DNA of 64,000 nucleotides from Flavobacteriaceae bacterium (GTDB lineage Bacteria; Bacteroidota; Bacteroidia; Flavobacteriales; Flavobacteriaceae): contig JAQWSN010000002.1 in NCBI GenBank assembly GCA_029243165.1, positions 1-64,000 of the forward strand, in the 5' to 3' direction. The notes beneath the pieces are model-generated. The model made no database searches. It saw only the letters and a program-made list of their open reading frames with translations, and was not told the origin of the DNA. This document shows positions 7,909 to 17,879 of this stretch, in pieces. Every line of letters begins with the position of its first letter. Within the stretch, counting starts at the first letter, position 1. Position numbers and translations under genes: made by a program.

Positions 7909-8304
7909 ATGAAAGAGAAAAAGCCAGATGCTGTTGTTTGGGACGAAACTCAAGAAGCTTACATTGCTAAACTATTGCCTTACGCTAGTAGTTTAAGCGG
8001 GCCTATTATTGACGTTCCAAATGTGGATGCCTTTAAAAAGAAAGGGGTAGACAGAGTGTCTAAGCAATTTCAAGCTGAACTCAAAGACCTTCAAGAACAG
8101 ATTAAGTCTTTTGTAACTCTCGCTACTGAAACCCAAAAAGTTTACCAAGCCCATTTTAAATTTGAACCTATTGTTGGTGAAACCTACCACCTGTATGAAG
8201 GAAAAGAGCAAAATTTTCTTTCTTTAGTAGAGCCTTCCCAATGGACTAAAAAACACCTTGGCAGTTTTCGTTTAAATGGAGATTACAAATGGGAACGGCA
8301 ATAA
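7909..8304 (+). CDS. DUF2452 family protein
   Basis: The 131-residue soluble protein starts MKEKKPDAVVW and contains YASSLSGPIIDVPNVDAFKKKG, FEPIVGETYHLYE and a C-terminal GSFRLNGDYKWE, the conserved blocks of DUF2452. The function is unknown. ATG 7909 was chosen over the in-frame TTG at 7897 because that TTG lies inside the promoter box. It is followed after 27 nt by rbfA in the same direction. Confidence 0.82.
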   Translation: MKEKKPDAVVWDETQEAYIAKLLPYASSLSGPIIDVPNVDAFKKKGVDRVSKQFQAELKDLQEQIKSFVTLATETQKVYQAHFKFEPIVGETYHLYEGKEQNFLSLVEPSQWTKKHLGSFRLNGDYKWERQ

Positions 8305-8331
8305 GCCCTTTTTTCTACGTAATTTAGTGCT

Positions 8332-8733
8332 ATGGAAAAACAAGAAACTCCCAGACAACAAAAAATTAATACGGTTCTACAACAAGAAGTTGCTACCCTT
8401 CTTCAACAAGCCGTTCGTGAAGGATCAGTCAAAAATCTACTCTTGTCTGTAACCAAAGTTCGGGTTACTTCGGACTTGTCCATTGCCAAAATTTACTTAA
8501 GTGTTTTTCCTGTAAAAGATGCTAACACTTACGTCAAAACCCTACAAGAAAACAACTATCAGCTTCGCCATGACCTAGCGCAAAGGATGAAAAATCAATT
8601 GCGCAGAATACCAGAACTCCATTTTTATCTAGACGATTCATTGGATTACATTGAACAAATTGACAAAGAATTAAATTCTGGAGCCAATCCTTTGAACCAT
8701 CCCGAGATTCTTGCCTCAAGGCAAAAAAAATAA
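8332..8733 (+). CDS. rbfA: 30S ribosome-binding factor A
   Basis: A 133-residue protein with the single KH-like fold signature of RbfA: TRQQKINTVLQQEV-type N-terminus, a central VTSDLSIAKIYLSVFP strand-helix block and RRIPELHFYLDDSLDY at the end. RbfA binds the pre-30S subunit and helps 16S rRNA 5'-end maturation, notably in the cold. The next gene begins about 20 nt after its stop, suggesting co-transcription. Confidence 0.93.
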   Translation: MEKQETPRQQKINTVLQQEVATLLQQAVREGSVKNLLLSVTKVRVTSDLSIAKIYLSVFPVKDANTYVKTLQENNYQLRHDLAQRMKNQLRRIPELHFYLDDSLDYIEQIDKELNSGANPLNHPEILASRQKK

Positions 8734-8752
8734 GAATAAAGCCCCCCTGATT

Positions 8753-9964
8753 ATGTATGCCTATTCTTTTAAAATAGCTTTAAGGTACTTCTTCTCAAAG
8801 AGCAGCCAAACCGTTATCAATCGAATCAACAGCTTTGCGTTATTTATGGTGATCATCGCTACGGCATCTTTATTCATTGTTCTCAGCGCTTTTGGTGGAC
8901 TCAAAGATTTTGGATTGTCGTTTTCGGAATCCTTTGATCCCGATTATGAAATAAAACCTCAACAGGGAAAATATTTCATCGTTTCTGACAGCCTTTTGTC
9001 CCAAATTAATCGCCTTCCTGGTGTAGAAGCAGTTGCCCCTCAACTAGAGGAAAAAGTTTTTCTTTCTTATGATGAAAAAAATCAAGTTGCCTATTTAAAA
9101 GCCATTGATCCAAACTACACTAAAGTAGTTCCCGTAAACAACCTAATTACTCTTGGAGACTGGCTTTCTTTTAATGGAGCAGATGTTGTGTTAGGATTTG
9201 GCGTTGCTGGAAATCTCGGTGTTGGTGTGTATGATTACACAACATTTCTAAAGCTTACTGTCCCCAAGAAAAAAAAACAAACCCTCTTGGATCAAAACCC
9301 TTTTACTCAAACGTCAGCTCTTGTTGTAGGGCTCTATCAAATCAACGAAGATCTGGATAAAAAATACCTCTTCTCTCGGCTAGAGCTTGGACAAAACTTG
9401 CTGGGTCTAACCTCCAATCAGTATTCTTCAGTAGTTGTTAAAGCTTCAAATACCCTCTCACAAGAAGCGTTTTCGCATGAACTCAAGCCTCTGTTTAATT
9501 TTCCTGTGAACGTTGTCTCTAGAGCACAACAAAATGCTGCTTTGTATAAAATGTTGAATGTAGAGCATATTGCTATTTACTTTGTATTCACACTCGTAAT
9601 GCTCATCGCGCTGTTCAATGTAGTCGGTGCTCTTATCATGATGATTTTAGATAAACAAGATCAAATGATGATACTACGCTCCTTAGGGGCTACCCCTTCA
9701 GGAATTCATCAAATCTTTTTTATCCTTGGACTGTTAATTTGTAGTATTGGTGGAGTTTTAGGGCTTTTATTGGGGAGCGCCTTGGTTTTAATTCAATCTT
9801 ATTTTCCTTTTATTTATGTCCCAGGAACTCGCCTTTCCTATCCTGTTGTTTACGACATAAACAATCTCTTTATCGTGAGCGCCACACTACTAACATTAGG
9901 TGTCCTTAGCACGGCTTGGGCTACAAGAGGTCTTGGTAAAAAAATCAAAAATTATACGGTTTGA
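8753..9964 (+). CDS. FtsX/LolE-like ABC transporter permease
   Basis: A 403-residue membrane protein with one N-terminal transmembrane helix, a large periplasmic MacB-PCD-like domain (about 55-250) and three C-terminal helices with the FtsX-fold motif ILRSLGATPSGIHQIFF. This is the layout of LolC/LolE-type lipoprotein-release permeases. No ATPase gene is adjacent, so the partner must be encoded elsewhere. ATG 8753 is preferred because upstream in-frame codons overlap rbfA. Its end overlaps the convergent dusB by 13 bp. Confidence 0.85.
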   Translation: MYAYSFKIALRYFFSKSSQTVINRINSFALFMVIIATASLFIVLSAFGGLKDFGLSFSESFDPDYEIKPQQGKYFIVSDSLLSQINRLPGVEAVAPQLEEKVFLSYDEKNQVAYLKAIDPNYTKVVPVNNLITLGDWLSFNGADVVLGFGVAGNLGVGVYDYTTFLKLTVPKKKKQTLLDQNPFTQTSALVVGLYQINEDLDKKYLFSRLELGQNLLGLTSNQYSSVVVKASNTLSQEAFSHELKPLFNFPVNVVSRAQQNAALYKMLNVEHIAIYFVFTLVMLIALFNVVGALIMMILDKQDQMMILRSLGATPSGIHQIFFILGLLICSIGGVLGLLLGSALVLIQSYFPFIYVPGTRLSYPVVYDINNLFIVSATLLTLGVLSTAWATRGLGKKIKNYTV

Positions 9965-10944
9965 TGCTCGGTAAACGTTCCCAAAATTTCATCTAAAACT
10001 TCAAAAACTGCTGCAGATTCATCTGTTGTTACCATCCGTGTTCTCAGAGGTTTAAAGTTTGGAATTCCTTTAAAATAGTTGGTGTAGTGCCTTCTTGTCT
10101 CTAATACCCCTAGGGTTTCTCCTTTCCAATCAATGGCCATTTGCAAATGGCGTCGAGCAGCGTTTACCTTTTCTTCCAAAGAGGGGGCCATTAAATGATT
10201 TCCTGTTTTTAAAAAGTGTTTTACCTGATTGAAAAACCATGGATTACCAATACTTGCCCTGCCAATCATAGCGCCATCTAGTCCATAATCATCACGCATT
10301 CTCTTCGCCTGCTCTGGAGTATTTACATCTCCGTTTCCAAAGACGGGTATTTGCATTCGTGGATTGTTTTTGACAGCTGCAATGGGACGCCAATCCGCGT
10401 CTCCTTTGTACATTTGAGCACGTGTCCTTCCGTGGATCGAAATTGCTGCACATCCCACGTCCTGTAATCGTTCGGCTACCTCAACAATATGAATCGAGTC
10501 ATGATCCCAACCCAACCTTGTTTTAACGGTCACAGGAAGCTTGGTGTGTTCCACCATCGCTTTAGTAAGAGAAACCATCTTGGAAATATCCTTTAGAATT
10601 CCAGCGCCTGCACCCTTACACACAACTTTTTTGACGGGGCATCCAAAATTAATATCAATAATGTCGGGGTTCGATGCTTCAACAATTTCAACAGATCGCA
10701 ACATCGAATCTAAATTTGCTCCGAAAATTTGAATTCCAACAGGGCGTTCTTTTTCATAAATATCAAGCTTCTGAACGCTTTTGGCAGCATCCCGTATCAA
10801 GCCCTCACTGGAAATAAATTCAGTGTACACAACGTCTGCCCCATTTTCTTTACACAAAGCTCTAAAAGGAGGGTCACTTACGTCTTCCATAGGAGCGAGT
10901 AAAAGAGGAAAAGCCGGTAATGTGATTGAACCTATTTTGACCAA
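9952..10944 (-). CDS. dusB: tRNA-dihydrouridine synthase B
   Basis: A 330-residue FMN enzyme that reduces uridines in the tRNA D-loop. The TIM-barrel motifs LLAPMEDVSDPPFR, the active-site INFGCPVKKVVCKGAGA (catalytic Cys) and IPVFGNGDV and MIGRA near the C-terminus are present. No ATG fits the conserved N-terminus; translation probably begins at TTG 10944 (VKIGSITLPAFPLLLAP). A TATTTTTG promoter box lies 16 nt upstream on the minus strand. Confidence 0.93.
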   Translation of the reverse strand: MVKIGSITLPAFPLLLAPMEDVSDPPFRALCKENGADVVYTEFISSEGLIRDAAKSVQKLDIYEKERPVGIQIFGANLDSMLRSVEIVEASNPDIIDINFGCPVKKVVCKGAGAGILKDISKMVSLTKAMVEHTKLPVTVKTRLGWDHDSIHIVEVAERLQDVGCAAISIHGRTRAQMYKGDADWRPIAAVKNNPRMQIPVFGNGDVNTPEQAKRMRDDYGLDGAMIGRASIGNPWFFNQVKHFLKTGNHLMAPSLEEKVNAARRHLQMAIDWKGETLGVLETRRHYTNYFKGIPNFKPLRTRMVTTDESAAVFEVLDEILGTFTEHQTV

Positions 10945-10959
10945 AAGATTAATTTTTTA

Positions 10960-10967
10960 CAAAAATA
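10960..10967 (-). promoter_or_regulatory. -7 box TATTTTTG of dusB
   Basis: A minus-strand match to TAnnTTTG just upstream of the TTG start of dusB. It forms a divergent pair with the lepA promoter 26 bp further right. Confidence 0.5.
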
Positions 10968-10993
10968 AGCAAAAAAGCCTCCCCCCAAACTCG

Positions 10994-11001
10994 TATATTT
11001 G
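10994..11001 (+). promoter_or_regulatory. -7 box TATATTTG of lepA
   Basis: An exact TAnnTTTG match 23 nt before the lepA ATG at 11025. It argues against the longer frame that would begin at GTG 11001 inside the box. Confidence 0.6.
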
Positions 11002-11024
11002 TGGGCTATGAAAGAAGGCGCCGT

Positions 11025-12821
11025 ATGAAACAGATTCGAAATTTTTGCATCATCGCCCATATTGACCATGGGAAAAGCACTTTAGCCGACCGTTTGTTGG
11101 ATTTTACTGGAGCTGTCAGTGAACGCGAAAAACAAGACCAATTGCTAGATAATATGGACTTGGAGCGAGAAAGAGGGATTACCATTAAATCGCATGCCAT
11201 CCAGATGGAGTACCAGCACCAAGGGGAAACCTATGTGCTGAATTTAATAGACACTCCCGGGCATGTTGACTTTTCATACGAGGTTTCAAGATCGATTGCT
11301 GCCTGCGAAGGTGCTTTATTAATTGTTGACGCAGCTCAAAGTATTCAAGCGCAAACCATTTCAAACCTCTATTTGGCCTTGGAAAATGACTTGGAAATCA
11401 TCCCGGTGCTCAATAAAATTGATCTTCCCTCTGCAAACCAAGAAGAAGTTACAGATGATATTGTAGATCTCTTAGGTTGTGACCATGAGGATGTAATTCC
11501 TGCTTCTGCAAAAACAGGCATAGGAATTCAAGAGATTCTTACCGCCATAATAGATCGTGTTCCAGCCCCAAAAGGAAGCCCAGACGAACCCCTTCAGGCA
11601 TTAATTTTTGATTCTGTTTACAATCCGTTTCGAGGAGTAGAGACCTATTTCCGTGTGCTAAACGGGAGAATCAGAAAGGGGCAAAAAATTCAATTCATTG
11701 CTACTCAAAAAACGTATTTTGCTGACGAGATCGGAACTCTCAAGCTAAAACAGGAGCCCAAAAAAGAAATTGGTGCTGGTGATGTTGGTTATTTAATCAC
11801 GGGAATAAAAGAAGCCAAAGAAGTCAAGGTGGGTGACACCATTACCGATCCTTCCAACCCAACACAAAATGCCATAGAGGGCTTTGAAGAGGTAAAACCA
11901 ATGGTATTTGCTGGTATTTATCCTGTTGATACAGAAGAATATGAAGAATTACGCGCTTCTATGGAAAAACTCCAGCTCAACGATGCTTCCTTGGTTTTTT
12001 TCCCGGAAAGTTCGGCGGCCCTTGGATTTGGGTTTCGCTGTGGCTTTCTAGGCATGTTGCATCTTGAAATTATTCAAGAACGCTTAGAGCGAGAATTTAA
12101 CATGACCGTTATCACAACCGTACCCAATGTCTCATATCGTGCTTACACTAAAAAAGACCCTGACACTCCCTTGAGTGTTAACAACCCATCAGACCTGCCT
12201 GATCCCTCTACCCTCGAACGTGTTGAAGAGCCTTACATCAAAGCGTCCATTATTACTAAATCCGACTTTGTTGGAAATGTTATGTCGCTTTGTATCGAAA
12301 AAAGAGGAGAAATAACCAATCAAACCTATCTAACTCCAGAGCGAGTTGAATTAAACTTTGATCTGCCCTTGGCTGAAATTGTATTTGACTTTTACGACCG
12401 TCTTAAAACCGTCTCAAAAGGATATGCTTCTTTTGACTATTCTCCAATTGGAATGCGTGAGTCAAAGTTGGTCAAGGTAGATATTTTACTCAACAGTAAT
12501 CAAGTTGATGCACTTTCTGCGCTTATTCACGCCGACAATGCGTATTCAATTGGTAAGAAAATTTGTGAAAAATTAAGATCTTTAATTCCTAGACAACAAT
12601 TTGATATTCCCATACAAGCAGCTATCGGCGCAAAGATTATTTCTCGAGAAACAATAAAAGCACTTAGAAAAGATGTAACCGCCAAATGTTATGGAGGAGA
12701 TATCAGTAGAAAAAGAAAACTGCTTGAAAAGCAGAAAAAAGGAAAAAAGAAAATGCGCCAAATTGGGAATGTTGAAATTCCCCAACAGGCATTTATGGCT
12801 GTTTTGAAGCTGAATGATTAG
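11025..12821 (+). CDS. lepA: Elongation factor 4 (LepA)
   Basis: A 598-residue GTPase of full family length. The G1 motif is [11 protein letters not shown]3 is DTPGHVDF and G4 is NKIDLPSA; the LepA-specific C-terminal domain ends [21 protein letters not shown]4 binds ribosomes and is linked to back-translocation and 30S assembly under stress. [16 protein letters not shown] matches the family start and decides for ATG 11025. Confidence 0.96.
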   Translation: MKQIRNFCIIAHIDHGKSTLADRLLDFTGAVSEREKQDQLLDNMDLERERGITIKSHAIQMEYQHQGETYVLNLIDTPGHVDFSYEVSRSIAACEGALLIVDAAQSIQAQTISNLYLALENDLEIIPVLNKIDLPSANQEEVTDDIVDLLGCDHEDVIPASAKTGIGIQEILTAIIDRVPAPKGSPDEPLQALIFDSVYNPFRGVETYFRVLNGRIRKGQKIQFIATQKTYFADEIGTLKLKQEPKKEIGAGDVGYLITGIKEAKEVKVGDTITDPSNPTQNAIEGFEEVKPMVFAGIYPVDTEEYEELRASMEKLQLNDASLVFFPESSAALGFGFRCGFLGMLHLEIIQERLEREFNMTVITTVPNVSYRAYTKKDPDTPLSVNNPSDLPDPSTLERVEEPYIKASIITKSDFVGNVMSLCIEKRGEITNQTYLTPERVELNFDLPLAEIVFDFYDRLKTVSKGYASFDYSPIGMRESKLVKVDILLNSNQVDALSALIHADNAYSIGKKICEKLRSLIPRQQFDIPIQAAIGAKIISRETIKALRKDVTAKCYGGDISRKRKLLEKQKKGKKKMRQIGNVEIPQQAFMAVLKLND

Positions 12822-12879
12822 GATCAATTCAGTAAAAATTTGAATTTAGAAAAGCCCTTGTATCTTAATATTTTCAGTG

Positions 12880-12887
12880 TATATTTG
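12880..12887 (+). promoter_or_regulatory. -7 box TATATTTG of the stress-protein/SulP pair
   Basis: An exact TAnnTTTG match 20 nt before the ATG of the universal stress protein gene. No other promoter is evident before sulP, so the two genes probably form one transcript. Confidence 0.6.
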
Positions 12888-12906
12888 AGAAATAACCAAG
12901 GCATCA

Positions 12907-13770
12907 ATGGCATTTAAACCGTTTAAAAAACTTTTATTTGGGTTTGCTTTTTCTCCTTCATTGAAAGCAAATGTTTTTGAAGTTACCCGTTTGGCTTCTT
13001 TTTTAAACGCCTCTCTTGTTTTTGTTCACGTTGGAGAAAAAACTTCAGAAAATGAATCGCACTTTAAATCCATACTAGAAGAATGCCCTAATGTTCCTGA
13101 AAAGATCAATTTGTTCTGGAGGACAGGAAATCCAGTAAAAACCCTCACCTCCATTTGTCACGAACTTGATATTGATTTGCTCTTGTTGGGGGCGCTTAAA
13201 CGGGAAAAAATGGTGAAATTTTACCTGGGCTCCATCGCTCGAGAACTCACGCGTAAAGCTCCTTGTTCTGTATTGCTTATGTTAAACCCTTCTATTGAGC
13301 GCCATCCGTGTAAACATATTGTCGTGAATGGCTTTGACAGTCCACAAACAAGAGACACCATTGAAGCTGCATTTGATGTTGGACAAGCGCTTCAATCTGA
13401 AAAAATAACTTTGGTAGAGGAAGTTAGCGAGGCTCGAGTAGCTGTTTCGGTAAACGATGATCGAAGCTTGAGAAAAGCAACCCTTAAAAAAGAAAAAATA
13501 AATCGTGAAGAAAAAATGCGTGTTATTGATCTTGTCCAGAAAATCTCCCAAGAAAAACTAGATGGCTTGAACTGGAACACACAAAGTATTTTTGGCAGAA
13601 GAGGGTACTCCATTGGACACTATGCCCGAGTAGTTCGAGCAGACCTTCTCGTTATGAATGCACAAGAGAAAAGCTCTTTTTTTAATCGGTTTTTTCCAAA
13701 AGACTTAGAACACATCCTCGCCGAATTGCCTACAGATGTTCTCATTGTTCAATCCCATCACGATGAATAA
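12907..13770 (+). CDS. Universal stress protein, tandem domain
   Basis: A 287-residue cytoplasmic protein with two Usp folds. The first ends with GSIARELTRKAPCSVLLM, resembling the G-2x-G-9x-(S/T) nucleotide-binding loop of ATP-binding Usp proteins. The second is more divergent and ends HILAELPTDVLIVQ. Its 3' end overlaps the SulP transporter start by 8 bp, so the two are probably co-translated, and the Usp protein may regulate or sense the transporter; that link is inference. Confidence 0.8.
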   Translation: MAFKPFKKLLFGFAFSPSLKANVFEVTRLASFLNASLVFVHVGEKTSENESHFKSILEECPNVPEKINLFWRTGNPVKTLTSICHELDIDLLLLGALKREKMVKFYLGSIARELTRKAPCSVLLMLNPSIERHPCKHIVVNGFDSPQTRDTIEAAFDVGQALQSEKITLVEEVSEARVAVSVNDDRSLRKATLKKEKINREEKMRVIDLVQKISQEKLDGLNWNTQSIFGRRGYSIGHYARVVRADLLVMNAQEKSSFFNRFFPKDLEHILAELPTDVLIVQSHHDE

Positions 13771-15976
13771 AAAAGGCTCTTTTTCAGATACATTGAAATC
13801 AATTCCTCAAAATATTTTTTCGGGCTTTGTCGTTTCTTTAATTGCATTGCCTTTGGGATTGGGGCTTGCAATTGCATCAGAGGCTCCGCCTTTGGCTGGA
13901 ATCATTGCTGCAGTTGCTGGGGGTATCGTCGTGTCTCTATTTGGGGGTTCTCATGTTACCATCGCTGGACCTGGAAACGGTTTGGTAATTGTGCTTCTTG
14001 CCTCAATTACCACATTAGGAGAAGGCAACTTATTTGAAGGGTATTTATTTACCCTTGCGGCAATTATCCTCTCCGGTGTTTTACTCTTTCTTTTTGGAGT
14101 ACTTCGATTGGGAGCTATGAGTGAATTTTTCCCTGCTACCGCATTGCAAGGAATGCTCGCAGCAATTGGGATAGGTATTTTGGCAAAACAATTCCACATC
14201 ATGCTTGGAATCAGGAGCGTTAGTGGAGGAACCATAGAACAACTAATGGCAATTCCAGATTCTTTTTTAAACTTTCTGGCATTTCACCCATTTTCGGGAA
14301 TACTTGGGTTTCTAAGCCTTGTCTTTCTATTTCTTTACGGCAGAATAAGAAATCCTTATTTTCACTTAATTCCTGCCCCTATGTGGGTTGTTGTAGCGTC
14401 TATCGGCATTGGCTATTATTACAATTTAGTTCTTAACCAACCCACCCCAATTGAATCGGAACTTTTGATCAAAATTCCAGATCAGCTTTTTACCAATTTG
14501 CCCCGACCAAATTTTAGTAAATGGTTAGATTTTGACTTTTTGGGAGTTGTTATTTCAATAACACTTGTTGCAAATATTGAGTCTTTACTCAGTATTAAGG
14601 CTGTTGATAAATTGGATCCGAAAAAACGGCGTTCCAATGTAAATAAAGATCTTCGAGCCCTTGGCTTAGCAAGTATTGTGAGTGGTTTTCTCGGAGGATT
14701 GAATGTCGTAACTGTGATTGCTCGAAGCTCAGTAAATGTCAATAATGGTGGAAGCAACCGATCTGCTAACTTTTTTCATGCTGCGTTTTTAGTCCTTTTC
14801 GTAGTCTTTCTTGGCGATCAAATTCAGCGAATTCCCCTCACAGCACTTGCAGCCATTCTCGTTTACACAGGGTATCGTTTGGCAACGCCAGAAAACTTGT
14901 TCAGCGTCTACAAAATTGGTCCTGAACAGGCTTTAATCTTTTTAGTCACCCTAGTTACAACACTGTTCACTAGTTTAATTTTAGGGATTCTGGTTGGGAT
15001 TCTCTTCACTTTCGTTGTGCACCTTTTCTTGAGTAAAAATTTCTTTTTGTTTTCACTCAATATTTTCAAACCCAATGTACTTATGTACCTTGAAGAACAA
15101 AGTGGAAATTACTATGTAAGTGTAAAAAACTTCTGTAGTTTCTTAAACTTTTTTAGACTTAAAGCCAAATTGGATCAAATCCCTGAAACAGCGCATGCAA
15201 TTGTTGATTTCTCTCTCTGTGATTTTGTTGATCATACCGTTATGGAAGGAATACACGATTACCAACGTTCTTTTATGAGAAAAGGGGGTAATTTTGAGAC
15301 CATTGGCTTTGACATTCATGCAGCAGAGACTCAACACCCTTTTGCGGTGAGAAAAACGCTTCCTGTTAATGTGCTATTGGGGCTTCAAAACTACCTTTCT
15401 AATCGTCAAAAAAACCTAGAAGGGTTTGCAGAACAGCTACACTGGGACTACAACCCCAAGCTAAACAACAATCCGAAAGGTCTTGACTCGTTTTTGTTCT
15501 TCGATTCAAAAGTGATTAATTACAAAATCAATTCCATCCAGAAAAAAGATCGTTCCTTTTCAATATTTGATCTCTCCTTTTCTGAAGGGGCATTTATTAC
15601 TAAAGAAGACTTGAAAGCAACTTTTCTGCTCTTTAAAACTCCAAAAAAACTACCCGTATTTGCTCTTGACAAAGAAGATTTGAAAACAACACTCTATCAA
15701 TGGGCTGGATTTGACGATATCAACTTTACCCACTACCCTGACTTTTCTAAACGTTTTCATTTGAGCGGGAACAATGAATCTGCAATAAAGGAGCTCTTTA
15801 CCTCCGAGCTTATTTACTTTTTTGAAAGTCATCCGTTCTTTCATATTGAGTCCAACGGAAATACGATCCTTATCAAAGGGAAGGATCGCTTATCAAGCCT
15901 TCAAGAGATAAAAATGATGCTGAGCTTTGCCGAGGATCTTTCGAGACTTTTAATCAAGCAAACAGCTTCAAAATAG
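13763..15976 (+). CDS. SulP-family inorganic anion transporter
   Basis: A 737-residue inner-membrane protein. The N-terminal half contains the SulP signature (FSGFVVSLIALPLGLGLAIASEAPPLAGI, FGGSHVTIAGPGNG) and about 12 hydrophobic segments to about residue 430. A degenerate STAS-like domain follows (AHAIVDFSLCDFVDHTVMEG). A further roughly 200-residue soluble tail (YKINSIQKKDRSFSIFD to the end) goes beyond the usual SulP layout and I do not recognise it. Sulfate, bicarbonate or another anion could be the substrate. ATG 13763 (NKKGSFSD) gives the natural start. Confidence 0.85.
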   Translation: MNKKGSFSDTLKSIPQNIFSGFVVSLIALPLGLGLAIASEAPPLAGIIAAVAGGIVVSLFGGSHVTIAGPGNGLVIVLLASITTLGEGNLFEGYLFTLAAIILSGVLLFLFGVLRLGAMSEFFPATALQGMLAAIGIGILAKQFHIMLGIRSVSGGTIEQLMAIPDSFLNFLAFHPFSGILGFLSLVFLFLYGRIRNPYFHLIPAPMWVVVASIGIGYYYNLVLNQPTPIESELLIKIPDQLFTNLPRPNFSKWLDFDFLGVVISITLVANIESLLSIKAVDKLDPKKRRSNVNKDLRALGLASIVSGFLGGLNVVTVIARSSVNVNNGGSNRSANFFHAAFLVLFVVFLGDQIQRIPLTALAAILVYTGYRLATPENLFSVYKIGPEQALIFLVTLVTTLFTSLILGILVGILFTFVVHLFLSKNFFLFSLNIFKPNVLMYLEEQSGNYYVSVKNFCSFLNFFRLKAKLDQIPETAHAIVDFSLCDFVDHTVMEGIHDYQRSFMRKGGNFETIGFDIHAAETQHPFAVRKTLPVNVLLGLQNYLSNRQKNLEGFAEQLHWDYNPKLNNNPKGLDSFLFFDSKVINYKINSIQKKDRSFSIFDLSFSEGAFITKEDLKATFLLFKTPKKLPVFALDKEDLKTTLYQWAGFDDINFTHYPDFSKRFHLSGNNESAIKELFTSELIYFFESHPFFHIESNGNTILIKGKDRLSSLQEIKMMLSFAEDLSRLLIKQTASK

Positions 15977-16025
15977 AAATTGGTTTTGTACACATTTTGT
16001 ACCTTAGAGCGAAAACGTTAAAACC

Positions 16026-17000
16026 ATGAAGTACCTCTTAATTGGTCTATTGGGTCTGAATTCCGTCTTTTGTCAAGAGACCCTTGGTGAATTGGAATTT
16101 TTGGATAATAAAATGCATGACTTTTTTTCTTCGGATGCGAAGATTGAGGTTTTGGCGTCGGGTTTTAAGTGGGCAGAAGGCCCTGTTTGGGTACCCGAAT
16201 TGAATGGGATTGTTTTCACAGATGTGCCAAACAACAAGGCCTTTTTATGGAAGGAAAACAATGGTGTAAAAGTCTTTCTTGACCCGAGCGGTATGACCAA
16301 TCATGCTCCACATTCTACGAATGAAGGTGCCAACGGACTGGCTTTAGATTCAGAAGGAAACCTCATTCTTTGCCAACACGGTGATCGTGCTGTTTCTAGA
16401 TTAAAAAAAGAATCCTTTAACATTCCAGAGTTTGAAATTCTTGTTGATCATTATCAAGGTAAGTGGCTTAATAGTCCAAATGATCTTGCTTTTAATCAAA
16501 ACGGGGAGCTTTTTTTTACAGACCCACCTTATGGATTACAAAAACAAGACAATGATCCAATTAAAGAGCTCGGTTTTAATGGAATTTATATGTGGTCTCA
16601 AAAAGACGGTATTAAACTGCTAGACAGTACGCTTAGTCGTCCAAATGGGATTGCCCTGTCAAAAGATGAGAAAACCGTTTATGTGGGTAATTCGGATAGT
16701 AAAAAAAGTGTTATTTACTCTTTTGATCTGATTAATGGAATGCTTGAAAATAAGCAAATTTTCTTCGATGGGACTGAGCTTGGAAAATATCGAAAAGGTC
16801 TTTTTGATGGGCTTAAAGTTCATTCTTCTGGTATCATTTTTGCGACAGGCCCTGGAGGGGTTTTAGTAATAGATAAAACCGGTAAACACCTTGGAACGGT
16901 AATGCCGGGTAAGAGTACTGCTAATTGTACGTTTGACAGCCAAGAAAACTATCTTTATCTTACTGCTACCAATGTCTTGGCTCGAATCAAATTGAAGTAA
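16026..17000 (+). CDS. SMP-30/gluconolactonase family protein, secreted
   Basis: A 324-residue protein with a cleavable signal peptide (MKYLLIGLLGLNSVFCQ) and a six-bladed beta-propeller of the SMP-30 type. Typical strands are ASGFKWAEGPVWVPE, NSPNDLAFNQNGELFFTDPPYG and RPNGIALSKDEKTVYV; the conserved Glu, Asn and Asp positions of the metal site are present. Members hydrolyse sugar lactones; the exact substrate is unknown. The next gene starts 1 nt after its stop, so it is likely in an operon with the MBL hydrolase, another possible lactonase. Confidence 0.85.
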   Translation: MKYLLIGLLGLNSVFCQETLGELEFLDNKMHDFFSSDAKIEVLASGFKWAEGPVWVPELNGIVFTDVPNNKAFLWKENNGVKVFLDPSGMTNHAPHSTNEGANGLALDSEGNLILCQHGDRAVSRLKKESFNIPEFEILVDHYQGKWLNSPNDLAFNQNGELFFTDPPYGLQKQDNDPIKELGFNGIYMWSQKDGIKLLDSTLSRPNGIALSKDEKTVYVGNSDSKKSVIYSFDLINGMLENKQIFFDGTELGKYRKGLFDGLKVHSSGIIFATGPGGVLVIDKTGKHLGTVMPGKSTANCTFDSQENYLYLTATNVLARIKLK

Positions 17001-17001
17001 A

Positions 17002-17859
17002 ATGCAACTTTACCCTATTCATGCTGGAAATTTTAAACTAGACGGTGGCGCCATGTTTGGTGTAGTGCCCAAATCTCTTTGGGAACGCACCAACCCTGCA
17101 GATGAAAAAAATAGAATTGAAATGTCAACTCGATGTTTGCTTGTCGAGGAGGGCAACCGACTCATCCTTGTAGATACAGGAATGGGAAATAAACAAGGGG
17201 ATTCTTTTTTTCGTCATTACGGTCTTTGGGGAGACCACTCTCTAGAACAATCTTTAGCCGCTGAAGGATTTCATCCGAATGACATTACAGATGTTTTCTT
17301 TACCCATTTACACTTTGATCATTGTGGTGGTGCAATCAAAAAAACAAACTCAGGAATCTTAGCGCCTGCATTCAAAAATGCATTGTTTTGGGTACACAAA
17401 TCGCATTGGAATTGGGCTACTCAACCCAATGCGAGAGAAAAGGCTTCCTTTCTTCCTGAAAATATTCTTCCACTACAAAAAAGTGGACAGCTTCAATTTA
17501 TTGAGGACCCTGGGCCTTTTATTGAGCACACCCCCTTTCCTTTTTCCATCCAGTTAATTGACGGGCACACCGAAAAACAAATGTTACCAGTTTTTAAATA
17601 TAAAAAGAAGAAGCTCCTCTATGCTGCTGATTTAGTACCTACTGTGGGTCATTTGCCTGTCCCTTACATTATGGGGTATGACACGAGACCCTTGTTATCG
17701 TTAAAGGAAAAAGAGCGTATTCTTAAGAATGCTTTTGCTGAGGAAATGTTTTTGTTCCTACAACACGATCCATATCACGAAATGATTTCCCTTCAAAATA
17801 CAGAGAAAGGCATACGAATGGAAAATCATTTTAAATTTAAATCTTATTTTGGTCCCTAA
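17002..17859 (+). CDS. MBL-fold metallohydrolase
   Basis: A 285-residue cytoplasmic protein. The metal-binding signature is THLHFDHCGG (HxHxDH) near residue 100, with further ligands in DGHTEKQM, the bridging Asp in YAADLVPT and a late His in FLQHDPYHE. The layout is that of the AHL-lactonase-like branch of the metallo-beta-lactamase superfamily, with a binuclear zinc site. Adjacent to an SMP-30 protein, it may act on lactones or esters; this is inference. Confidence 0.85.
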   Translation: MQLYPIHAGNFKLDGGAMFGVVPKSLWERTNPADEKNRIEMSTRCLLVEEGNRLILVDTGMGNKQGDSFFRHYGLWGDHSLEQSLAAEGFHPNDITDVFFTHLHFDHCGGAIKKTNSGILAPAFKNALFWVHKSHWNWATQPNAREKASFLPENILPLQKSGQLQFIEDPGPFIEHTPFPFSIQLIDGHTEKQMLPVFKYKKKKLLYAADLVPTVGHLPVPYIMGYDTRPLLSLKEKERILKNAFAEEMFLFLQHDPYHEMISLQNTEKGIRMENHFKFKSYFGP

Positions 17860-17879
17860 ATAACTTAAAAAAACAAATT

